Assembly: GCA_033239125.1 (NCBI GenBank)
Contig: BSWB01000005.1
Span: forward strand, 50,762,993-50,826,992
Source of the DNA: Fagopyrum homotropicum
Taxonomy: Eukaryota > Streptophyta > Magnoliopsida > Caryophyllales > Polygonaceae
DNA length: 64,000 bases
Direction: 5' to 3'
The position numbers and the translations under genes were made by a program. Positions within the stretch are counted from its first letter, which is position 1. Each line of letters opens with the position of its first letter. Shown piece after piece: positions 1-9,662 of the stretch. The notes beneath the pieces are model-generated. The model had not been told where the DNA came from. It saw nothing but the letters and a program-made list of their open reading frames with translations, and did no database searches.

Positions 1-273
1 AAGTATAAACGCTGCTTCATTGTCGGGTCATTTTCACCCTCTTTCTCTTGGAGTCTCGACTTCTCATAAACTATAAAGTGGTAGATCTTGAAGATACCTT
101 CGAAAGTAATACTTGTAGGTCTACTAACTCCAAACGAAGCTCCAGATATTGGCAGTTTACTGAGAGTGCATACATTTGACAGCTTAGCCGGATCGAGCGA
201 AATATGACTTAACTTGACCACACTCGGAGTGAACATTTTCGGCTTCATATTGGCGCTCTCGGGTATCACATCA
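1..273 (-). repeat. 3' LTR (U3 part) of the short element, partial
   Basis: On the minus strand this begins TGATGTGATA directly after a polypurine tract and runs off the left edge. It matches 1704-1973 with scattered substitutions. The internal ORF continues through it. Confidence 0.8.
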
Positions 274-941
274 CCCCCTTTCCCTTGAAAAGGATTCGTA
301 CTCGAATCCGTCATGCCATCCTCGGGAAAGTGATTGTCGGATTTATTACCATGGTAACTACCTCCCTCAACTTCGTCTCCATCATGTCGAGATGCTTGAC
401 TACGATCCGGCTTCAAGGGAAGGGGAGGCAACCTTCTCCGTATCTCAACTAGTTGGGCTTCAATCCTGTCCAAACGTTGGTCGATTTGATTACCACCGTT
501 TCCTTTGTCGTTGATGTTCGGTGGTGATGGAGGCACATGATCCGGTGGACAAGGACACTGGGATAGTGGAGCAGCCTTCGGGGGTGGTATAGGCGGTGAT
601 ATGTACTTTGTTTCGCTTGTTGCTTTCTCAACTCGGCTCGTTGGAAAGTAAGACGCCTCCTTCATCCATTTTTCGACCACTTTACGGCGCCGATCTTCCT
701 CTTCTTTTTTTCGAGCCTCCTTTTCTCGACGACGACGTCGGTCTTCTTCCTCTTGTTTACGATCTTCGTCTTCACGGCGACGGACTTCTCTTCTCTTTCG
801 CCGCCTTCGTAATTCTTCATTGACGGCCTCATAAAGATCGTCTTCCATTTCACTCAAACGAAGATAGCCATCGTCATACTCTCGAATAGCCCATCGAACG
901 TATTCTTCATTTATCGTTCTTTTTCGATCGCGTCTTGACAT
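1..941 (-). CDS. Gag-like charged ORF of the short LTR element, C-terminus outside window
   Basis: An ATG at 941 (minus) opens a frame with no stop to the window edge, 313 codons. Residues 1-100 are extremely charged, with runs of Arg, Lys, Glu and Asp that suggest a coiled coil or RNA-binding arm. Next come a Pro-rich stretch with a Cys-Pro-Cys motif and a hydrophilic linker. From about residue 222 the frame reads through the polypurine tract into the 3' LTR. No CCHC knuckle or catalytic motif is visible and I do not recognise the family. The 5' LTR holds the same C-terminal segment as a separate frame ending near 1452, so the complete protein may be about 390 residues. A Gag role is inferred only from position. 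Confidence 0.6.
   Translation of the reverse strand, partial: MSRRDRKRTINEEYVRWAIREYDDGYLRLSEMEDDLYEAVNEELRRRRKRREVRRREDEDRKQEEEDRRRRREKEARKKEEEDRRRKVVEKWMKEASYFPTSRVEKATSETKYISPPIPPPKAAPLSQCPCPPDHVPPSPPNINDKGNGGNQIDQRLDRIEAQLVEIRRRLPPLPLKPDRSQASRHDGDEVEGGSYHGNKSDNHFPEDGMTDSSTNPFQGKGGDVIPESANMKPKMFTPSVVKLSHISLDPAKLSNVCTLSKLPISGASFGVSRPTSITFEGIFKIYHFIVYEKSRLQEKEGENDPTMKQRLY
274..287 (-). other. Polypurine tract of the short element
   Basis: Minus strand reads AAGGGAAAGGGGG directly before the LTR start TGATGTGAT. This is where plus-strand DNA priming is expected. It is also translated within the ORF. Confidence 0.75.
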
Positions 942-980
942 TCTCGAACAGTTCACAACCCGAAGCTTGAGGAACTCACA

Positions 981-1060
981 CCGTTGGGCTCTGATACCAC
1001 TTGATGTGATCGAACTCGCACCGTTGGGCTCTGATACCACTTGATGTGATCGAACTCGAT
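981..1060 (-). repeat. Tandem 40-bp duplication of LTR end plus tRNA-iMet primer site
   Basis: Units 981-1020 and 1021-1060 differ only in the last base or so. Each contains, on the minus strand, TGGTATCAGAGCCC, the complement of the plant initiator-Met tRNA 3' end, and the last bases of the LTR. The copy at 1028-1039 abuts the complete LTR and is the canonical primer site. Confidence 0.85.
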
Positions 1061-1973
1061 TCGAACACGAGGATCCACCGGCACAAGTTCACAATCGGAT
1101 TGGAATCGGTGAAATGAAACTCTCTTTTTGTTTGAATTTTGTGTTTTTGGATATGAAGAGCAAATTCCCTCGGCCTCTCACTTTGGGAATCCCTCAACTC
1201 GAACGAACTACCCTTGGAATCTCACTTTGGGGTTCGAACCTTCGTTCCTCGGCCTCTCACCTTAGAACCACCTAAGCATCTCACCTAGATGTTTGAAAAC
1301 TAAGCATCTCACCTAGAATTCGGGTTTTGTATTTCTCAAAGTGAAAATAGAACTTTTGATTGAACTCAACTCTATTTTCTCATTAAAAACGTTTGTGGGA
1401 GAGGCCTTATATAGGCTGAAATTTCAGCACCTAACTCCCAACATTAAAGGCTTACAAGTTCAAGAGTTGTGACATTAAACAAAGAGCAAACATAGGGACT
1501 TTCAACCACCTACTTTCTCCATCTACTTTTCCACCTACTTTTCTCCACCTACTTTTCCATAATTGATACATAAATTCATGCATAATATATGAATAATATG
1601 AGGATAATATGCTGCATAAAATATGTATTGGGAGGACGTGCATATGTTTTGTATAACCATCTTTCATGCGTTCATGCGTGATCTTCGTCAAAAACCCATT
1701 CAAGTATAAACACTGCTTCATTGTCGGGTCATTTTCACCCTCTTCCTCTTGGAGTCTCGACTTCTCATAAACTATAAAGTGGTAGATCTTGAAGATACCT
1801 TCGAAAGTAGTACTTGTAGGTCTTCTAACTCGAAACGACGCTCCAGATATAGGCATTTTACTGAGAGTGCATACATTTGACAGCTTGGCCGGATCGAGCG
1901 AAATATGACTTAACTTGACCACACTCGGAGTGAACATTTTCGGATTCATCTTGGGGTCTCGGGGATCACATCA
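1042..1973 (-). repeat. 5' LTR of the short element
   Basis: 932 bp bounded by TGATGTGATC (ending at 1973) and GATCACATCA (at 1042) on the minus strand. A TATA box (TATATAAG) lies at 1406-1413. Downstream of it, 1200-1320 carries short direct repeats around CATCTCACCTAGA. The U3 part encodes the same peptide as the 3' end of the internal ORF. Confidence 0.82.
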
Positions 1974-2755
1974 ATAAAAGTCCAAACCGTGCTTGTGTTC
2001 AATGAATATCGAATAAGGTCGGAAATCTCTCAAAATCTTAAAGAACAAGAAGAACGGGATGCCAACCCGCCTTCAAAGTCAAACCCAAAAATCTTCCAAC
2101 TCTGAATAGGAAAAGTTCGTCTTTCCTAAAATCTTCCTCCAAAATCTGATCACAATATAATCTTGCAAATGATCTCAACTTCGCTCTTCCTAAAGCGTAC
2201 GCAACCAATGTGTAACGAGGGATCCATTTTCTCTCCTTCTTCAGCCTTCTTATAGGAAAATGCTAGGGTTATAAAAACCCGTAACGGATGATGACGTGGC
2301 AAATATGACACATGGCAGTCGTTTACAGAATCACGGTCATGACCAACTTTCCACGCCCGTGGAATCCACCGTGGGAGCCTACGACATGTTCTTCCACGGT
2401 CTTAATTAAATTAAATACCAAAACCACAGCCGTGGTTCCTTGTGCTTGACCGTGGAATCCCTAAAACGTGCGTACAATCCCTTGTTTCCCAAAACTTTCT
2501 ACTCATACTCATTCCTTATCTACTCCAATGCATCTCCTTGATGTCTAGCATGATCAAAGGTGCCCACATGCTCCATTTATGCTCCAATCCATGCCTTTAA
2601 TCACCTATAAACACAATAAATCTTGTGTAGATCTCTATACCAACATAATAGGTGAATGTGCTCATATATGCTTTAAAATCATATCCATGTACACAAAAGA
2701 AGGGGAAAAACTACCAAAACATGTGCCCAAAATAACGTCATATTTCATGCTATCA
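1974..2755 (-). repeat. fam1 Athila-like LTR, 5' portion
   Basis: The minus strand starts TGATAGCATGAAATAT at 2755, like the LTR starts of elements A and E. It contains fam1 palindromes at about 2320-2460 and a TATAAG box near 2250. It is cut at 1974 by the short LTR element. No gene is visible. Confidence 0.7.
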
Positions 2756-3494
2756 AGAGTTGTGTTTTAACCGCCGCAAAGCAGTTTCCAAGGCATGTTC
2801 TTGATTTCCACGGCCGAACTTTCTCAAGATCTTGCCGTGGTTTATTTTGTCGTGCACGTTTTGTTTTTACCTTTACCCAAAGTTAAAGATTTCTTAAACC
2901 CTAGCCTTGTTGAACCATTCTTACCCATAGTCTTGCTTGGTTATTAACGTTTACGAGTTCTAGGTAATAGAGGATTCAAAACCCTCTATTAAGGTTGTGA
3001 GTGTCATTGCATTACCTTTGTGCTTCCTTTTAACTTCCTTGGGTTTGGTGTTTGGTATTGAGAGTATAATCCTATCCTTAGATCCTCTATATAACGAGAC
3101 TCAATATCCGGTGTTAGAGAACCTTTGGTGAGACAAGTGGTTGTTAGAACTTCACCGTACGATACCCCACCTTAGAACATATATCTTAGCAATCTAGCTC
3201 TGTCCTTTACACATCTTTAGACATCTTGAATCGAATACCACAATCGGATACTTGGATCTCTAGAATCTACATTCCCCAGATTATATTACATATTCTTATC
3301 ATTGTTTTTTGATCATTATTATTGCATGCTTTTAAAGTTAGACTGCTTTTCTAAATTTATTCTCACTAAATCAATGTGATCGACCCTAGAGTACATGTTT
3401 TTATTGCGATTGATCCGTACACTGCGGGTTCACTTATTTGCTTTTATTCTTGGTATAGATTTAAAGCTTATTTGCACAGGTTTTGGAGCAAACA
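2756..3494 (+). repeat. fam1 Athila-like LTR, 3' portion
   Basis: This aligns by eye with the second half of the A LTR (about 28150-28832): a palindrome cluster at 2808-2850, the conserved box CGTACACTGCGGGTTC near 3416, and the end GGAGCAAACA at 3494. No primer site follows. It meets the minus-strand fragment head to head at 2755/2756. Confidence 0.68.
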
Positions 3495-4414
3495 TACAGT
3501 GACCCTAGCTTCTGTAGATCTCTTAGAGATCATGGAGACTAGAAGTTTTAGACTTCTAGCATTTGTTTCGGTTCCTAATTCGTGGAGCCTTGTTGAGCAG
3601 GCTTCCATTCACTCCTTTCCTGAGGACATCTCAGTGTTTGATGAGTGTTAAGATTATCTTCGAGTGAGGTAAGTCTCTTGGACTTACTTAGCTTCATTCG
3701 GTTTATTGGATTGAGTGTTTTTGCTTGATTGTGTTTTTATTATCGTTTATAACTGATAACTGGACTAGGATTGACCTTGTTATACCTTAATTGGCCCAAG
3801 TGTATTATAACCGGGCGGTTACCGCTTATCTAGTTCAGAATGGGGAAACTGGGAGGTGCTCTCGCGATCAGTCCAGTAGGTGACAGAAGGATGCATACGT
3901 TCTATTTCTGTTGGTGAAAGGGGACGGAGGTGAGATCATAGCGACTCTCGTGTAACAACCCTAAGTTGAATTAGTAATTGGATAACCTATGAAAGATATT
4001 AATCGGCTAAGTGTGAGCATGCTATGTGTTTACTTTACCTTATGTGTGTTTGTGCCTTTACAGTCTTTCAGATATCTAGAATGTTAGCTAACGGTTTATA
4101 CCGTCGTTGTAGATGTTCTACATGTTCAGGATGCTGCTGAGTAATCCGGATGTTGTGGTCAGCCGGGGTTCCCGTACATTATAGGACGGGATCGGGTTTA
4201 TGTTTGTGTTGTTGCTTTCCCATTTGTTTTGAACACGATTGCGATTCTTTTACACTTTCTTTTGTTTAAACCTTCGGTTTTATATTGAGTTTTGGTTTTC
4301 ATTTGTTTGTGTCATATTGTAAGATCCGTTGTGTCGTTTCTACTCTGAGGTTCAGGACCCATTGTGAGGTCCTATCCCGTAACGCTTCAATTTCTCAGAA
4401 CTTGGGGTGTTGCA
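3495..4414 (+). repeat. LTR-D family fragment, 3' portion
   Basis: It carries the LTR-D hairpin and splice-donor-like site (3669-3687) and ends GGGGTGTTGCA at 4414, matching the LTR-D end near 25408. No primer site follows. 3495-3650 has only a 91-codon frame with no recognised domain. Confidence 0.6.
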
Positions 4415-4619
4415 ATTTTCTCCTTTCATCATCATTCAATATCTCTACAAGATCAACAACATCATTTGCATTATGGTTATTAAAAAAAAGTAGAGATAGA
4501 CAAACCACTCATTTCAGCAAGTTAAGGTTTTAATGATTTATTTATATTAGGAGGGCTAGGATCACTACCTTTTTTCTTCTTTCCTTGAGATGAAAAACTT
4601 CCTTATCATCTTCTTTGTT

Positions 4620-5760
4620 TTTATTGGTATCTTTTTCAATACTATAAGCTTCACTTTAAATAGGTTGGGATCTTCTCATTTTAATTTGGATTTTCTTTGG
4701 TTGAGTAACCTTGATGGGACATCTATTAAAAACATGATCCATATTTCCGCAGTTTCCGCATTCTTTCGGAAAATCTTCAAACCATACATTGAACTTGATG
4801 AAATCAATCTTCTTGTCCGCTATAAAGGACCCCCGTCCACATACGTCGCCATACCAACACTGATAGAGAAACATGGGTATTTTTTACTTGAGCATTTTTC
4901 ATTATTGTCGTTAAATTTGACAAATTCCCCTAAGTCGTGATATTTCTACAATAAGTTTCAAGGATAGGGCATTACAAAGTTCCATATGGAGGAGTAAGAT
5001 TCTAACCCAGACATCTACCTTAGTGAAATTTTCAGTAAATGGGTCAAAGCAAGGAGTCCATTTACGGAGAAACAAAACTTGCCCAAAGACATAAAATGAC
5101 ATACCTTCCCCCATCTTTTTTTTGTCAATAGGAATTGCAAATCTATGATCAATAAATTGGACCTCAATGTGGATGAATCTCCATTATTTTATGAGTTTGA
5201 TTTAAGTAAGGAAGAGTCTTTAGTCTTTAGAGCATCACTTCTAATCTTAACAAGTAGTTCGATATAGAACTCATTATCCATTGGATTTTATTTCCCGAAA
5301 TTTGTCTTTTTTGCCACATCAAGAGCGATATTTGTAGATTCTTCATTGATTTTTTAATCTTCATAAGAGTGAGAGGTGATCCCTTGGTTAATTTGATTAG
5401 ACTTTGGTTAAGATGACTTTGAGGCCTTGAAATTGTGCTTTGTAACATTTGGAGGTGAGACAATAGTTTTTCATGGAAAGAGGGGGCAGGGAAAGTCATT
5501 AGACTTGGGGGTTTGAAAACAACAGGAAGAAAATGAAAGAGACAACAACCAAGAAAAGATACACTATAGGTGGTTACACACTTAACAATTATAAGGCAAA
5601 AAATTAAGAAGATATGTTTGAGATGAGAATACATGTTAAATATAAAGCCCCGTGAAAACCCAAAGATAGAGCTTAGGTAGGATCCATGGAAAATCAGCAA
5701 ATACCTTCCATCTGCCGCCCACAACAAGCAATACCGATTCCTTTCAATTAAAAGCGAGAT
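4620..5760 (-). pseudogene. Decayed DUF4283/zinc-knuckle protein (LINE ORF1-like)
   Basis: On the minus strand, 5114-4911 encodes a segment with the W-x-P-x-FDP and VDVWVRI signature typical of DUF4283 in plant LINE ORF1 proteins. Frame-shifted from it, 4874-4656 encodes a CCHC knuckle, C-GN-C-GNMD-H-VFNR-C. The upstream frame 5727-5227 reads in pieces through the expected N-terminus. Stops and frameshifts split the gene into at least three parts. No endonuclease or RT follows; LTR-D scraps flank both sides. The assignment rests on these two motifs and spacing. Flanks 4415-4620 and 5760-5869 show nothing else. Confidence 0.55.
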
Positions 5761-5869
5761 AAAAAATAATTCCTAGAGAATCCGCCAACGATCAACATCC
5801 GAAAAATCTAGGATTGATCTACTCTTCACGAAGATCTTATACAATATTGATTTTTCTCTCGAACGGTAA

Positions 5870-7182
5870 TGTAACACCCCAAATCCGCGGGACTCAATGT
5901 GTTATTAGGCTAGGATCTCATAGTGGATCTTGACCCTAGCCTGACAACAAGTTCACTAGATCTTACAACAAGGCACATATAGATTAAAACCAAATACATA
6001 AACTGTACAATATATGCATCAAAAGGTTTACAACATCACAACGGAGTACAAAACGGCAACCATACGGTATGAAACCGTTAGCTAACAGAGTATGAAAACC
6101 GTTAGCTACAATACGGTATGAAACCGTTAGCTAACAAAGTATGAAAAAGAACAAAAGTAATAGCACATACAATCATGCAACCACAACACAACATGCTATG
6201 CAAACATATCCGTTTATTATCTTCAATTACGTTATTCCATTTCTAATTCAACTTCTTTTGTGACACAAGAATCTCCCCAAACTCGCCTCTGCTACCGTCT
6301 GCCGACAGGAATGGACTGTCTACATTCCGTAACCTATGGGTCTGAGCGCAAGAGCACCCCCCCCCCAGTCACTTGTAGAACTTGGGGCAAGTGGTCACGA
6401 CCCGTTATAATAAACTTGGGCCTTTTAAACGTATACGTCGTTATCGTAGTCCGGTTTAGGTTATAAATGTACAATCATATGCCAAAGCACAACTACTACA
6501 ATCTCTCAAATCTACAACTGCTCGCTAAGTAAGTCTTATGGACTTACCTGATATCAGCGTAAACCTCTACCACGTCACTATTTCCCTTTGAGGAAACGAT
6601 CAGCGCCTACATCGGCAAGGCACACACAATATCAACATCGCTGCTAAGGTCAGGAGACTCGTCTCCTACACCCCATAAAAATATCTAAACATAACTCGAA
6701 TCTAATCCTCGATATCTCAACAAACTCGTAAATGCCTAAGGTATTATCTACATTCATCTCATCATCTCATACACATACTAAACCTTAAGGCCATAACCGG
6801 CATACAACAACATCATGATATCCTCAACTCACTCTCACACCTAGCATGCCTCTAAGCCACTCATACTAGGAAAGGAAAGGATCCATACCACCCTAGGTAG
6901 GTCCTAAAGAAGACTCACATGCGTGACAGGAAGGCATAAGGGAGAAACAAACAGAAGGCGCAAGGGCGGCTGACTGGTGGCGCAGGGGCGGCTCAACACT
7001 AGGCGCATGGGCGGCGGTCTGGTGGCGCAGGGGCTACTGGTGTGCAGAGAGTGATCCCCGACTTCTCTTCGATCCTTCACTTGGTATCTTTCTATTCTTC
7101 ATCATCCAACAGTCATATACATACATATATAGGCATATATACATCAATGCATGACTATGAAGATCAACACAAGATCAACTTG
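5870..7182 (-). repeat. LTR-D family fragment, 3' portion
   Basis: It begins TGTAACACCCC at 5870, the complement of the LTR-D end. It contains the LTR-D hairpin (6529-6547) and a GC-rich direct-repeat array (6950-7035, unit about GGCGCAGGGGCGGC). It has the empty version of the site that holds a SINE at 9450-9662. The other end is truncated against B-prime near 7183. Confidence 0.68.
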
Positions 7183-8010
7183 TGGGAAGACACAAACACC
7201 CGGCTATGTGAATGGTGCCGAGTTACTCATCATCAAGATCAACGTCCCCAAACCAATTTTTGTAACACTTTCAACCACAATCTTAACTTCACTTGACACG
7301 CTTTTCATACTCTACATCTATATTCCCAGATAGGTAAAGGGAGGCAAAAATATATATGAAGGGCTAAAAGTATGATCAAGAAGAAAAAGAGAAGCGAAGT
7401 GCCTTAATCATCCCATTAAGAATGTGAAAGAAATTATGAGGTGGTTTCAACCTTCAAATTCAACATGATTTTGATAAAACAAAATACTAAACATGCTAGA
7501 ATTTCAAACAAAACATTTAACAACTAAACATATCGTAAAACCTTTTGAACATATAAAGATTTGAAAGCTAATCTTCAAGCAATTATCATCATCGAGGTCA
7601 TATCTGGAATAGAAGCACAAAACGTTTCGAAAAATTCTTTAGTTTCAAAATTATTTCGGTCGAGTTGGTTTGACAGCACCCGATATGATCGACCGAGGTA
7701 AACCTCAGTTGTCCTAATCTCGTGTGGCCAAAACACTTCGGTCGAGGTCAAAAAAAAATTTCACTCCAGTTTCGACGTTTTTCCAATAAAAAACCTTTAT
7801 GTAGTGTATGTAAAGAAACATATAAGCACATAAGATCATAAGCAAAGTCATCAAGTCAACAATTATTAGAAATTACAAATCCAAGCAAGTCAAATACCCC
7901 ATATTTGAGACATATTGTCTCAATGGGTCAAATATAAGTCAGAATCAAAGTACTCACCTAATGACAAAGTAGAACAACATACAAAAACCAGAACATGATC
8001 AAGAATAAGC
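7183..8010 (-). other. 3' non-coding region of B-prime
   Basis: It holds the conserved block at 7185-7260, fam2 palindromes at 7665-7750, and a decayed hairpin-plus-polypurine module at 7895-7927. No credible gene is present. Confidence 0.6.
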
Positions 8011-9449
8011 TCAATCATCGGCCGGAGGTGGAATATATGGATATTAAGTCGGATCGAAAGGATACCCCATCTAATGCTGGAACATCAGCTTCACCATCTG
8101 GCGCTGGTGGTGCTGGCTCTCCTTTTCCGCTACGTCCAAGTCTGAATACAGCGAGTCTGAGTGGCGAAGCGTGAGGTCATTTCAGTCCGAAGAGTGTGGA
8201 AAGACTCCAACATCTTCTGAGTCAGAAGATCAATCATCCTATGCGCCACAAGGTCACGGTGACGGCTAGCTCGCTGTTGTGATGGCTGGGGAATCTCTAC
8301 TGGAGAAGCAGGTGTCTCCCTCTCGTCCTCAGTAGCCTCATCATCAAGGTCGATGGTGGGAACACTCGGACCAGCTGTATCTGTCCCTATATCCATCGCC
8401 GCGGCTCCACCAGCGTAGTCATCATCATCATCAGATCCCAACTCCGCATCTATAGCAACCTCTTGCATGATAGAATACCAAATTGTCGACTAGTTCTGAT
8501 GGTCGAAGATGGTGAACTGTGGCGACCACAAAATGCCTCGAGGAAATTTTGTTTTCGAAGGCATGGCAACATAAGGGGTGCCAACTCCTGTAATCCAAGC
8601 GGTTTTGCCATCACCACTAAAGTACAAGCCAACAGATCTAAACCCAAGACGGTGGCAATATGAGTCACCAAACCCCCATTTCAGATAGAGCCTTTCTTCT
8701 TGCCCTTAACTTTATGCAGCTTCTCAGCAAGCATGGCAGTGAAGTCCGGAATACCACCTCTATCCATACAAAACAAAGCAAATAGCTCACCCTGGCGGAT
8801 CTTCTAGGGTGTCTCAGTACGCTCCAGAAGCATCTCGCTGAGAATCCTATGGGTGATGCGGAAGACGAGATTGTAGACGATGCACTCCCTAGAGTCCTCT
8901 CGTTTCCATCTGCCTCGATGGGAAGTAATGTGGGCAATGCTCTCCCAGAAATCACGAGCATGTCGGCGGGATGGGAAATCCGTAGCGGTAGGAGGTTGAA
9001 ACCCGAAAATCTCTCCAAACTGGTCGATGGGGAGAGCATAATTCTTGTTGAGCAAACGGAACTTGATTCCTTTCTTCTCTGACACATACGTAACGGAGCT
9101 CAGAAACTCGTACGTCGGCTCCAGATATGCCGGCGCATGAATGGCTAGAAAGGTCTCTAATCCGACCATAGAAACAATCATGTGTAAATCCACAACAACG
9201 TGCAAGCAATCAAAATCACCAATGTCGACATATCGCGGAGCAATGATGGTGCGGCCACAAATGCGATCAAAGTCCTCTTGGAACATATGGTGGATAACCA
9301 GGACCTGTCGTTGTGAGAGAGGTGATGGAGAAGGCATCCGAGCAGTAGGACAGTTGTAACACCCCAAATTCTGAGAACTCGGGGAGCTACTAGTTAGGAC
9401 CTCACAACGGGTCCCGACCTTAGTTTGACAACAATTTCACTAGGATCTT

Positions 9450-9662
9450 TTTTTTTTTTGAAAGGTTGGTAAGTAACTCCCGGTTCGATTGGCTTCGCCG
9501 CTCTACATCCGGGACGGGAATAATTCGTGGCCCATTGTTGGGGGATACCCTCCCAATATCAGTTTTTCCATACATGCCGCCAAGAGGATTCGAACTCGAA
9601 TCTCCAAGCTAACCACTTAAGGAGTCTAACACCACATCCCGCTAGACCAACTGAGTATTGGT
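9450..9662 (-). mobile_element. tRNA-derived SINE
   Basis: On the minus strand it starts with an A-box-like TTGGTCTAGCGGG and has a B-box-like AGTTCGAATCC about 50 nt further on. It ends in a short A tail (poly-T at 9450-9459 on +). Perfect 16-bp target duplications, ATTTCACTAGGATCTT, lie at 9434-9449 and 9663-9678. The related LTR at 5870 shows the empty site. Confidence 0.9.

Larger units (their letters stand above)
1..1973 (-). mobile_element. Short non-autonomous LTR retroelement (TR-GAG/TRIM-like), cut by window edge
   Basis: Positions 1-273 and 1704-1973 are near-copies in the same orientation and form the U3 ends of two LTRs. The LTR ends are a 10-bp inverted repeat, TGATGTGATC and GATCACATCA. 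Between the LTRs lie only 768 bp: a tRNA-iMet primer site next to the right LTR, one ORF, and a polypurine tract touching the left LTR. No protease, RT, RNase H or integrase is encoded, so it must use proteins in trans. The two LTR copies differ at roughly 10 of 270 compared bases, so it is older than elements A and C. It sits inside a fam1 LTR fragment. The class name is inferred from structure. Confidence 0.8.

Noticed and set aside
4590..4940. 116-codon plus-strand frame as a membrane protein
   Set aside because: It is the antisense of the zinc-knuckle and DUF4283 remnant, which has recognisable motifs.
9559..9662. A functional tRNA gene suggested by A and B boxes
   Set aside because: The sequence lacks a full cloverleaf, has an A tail and target duplications, and is a SINE.
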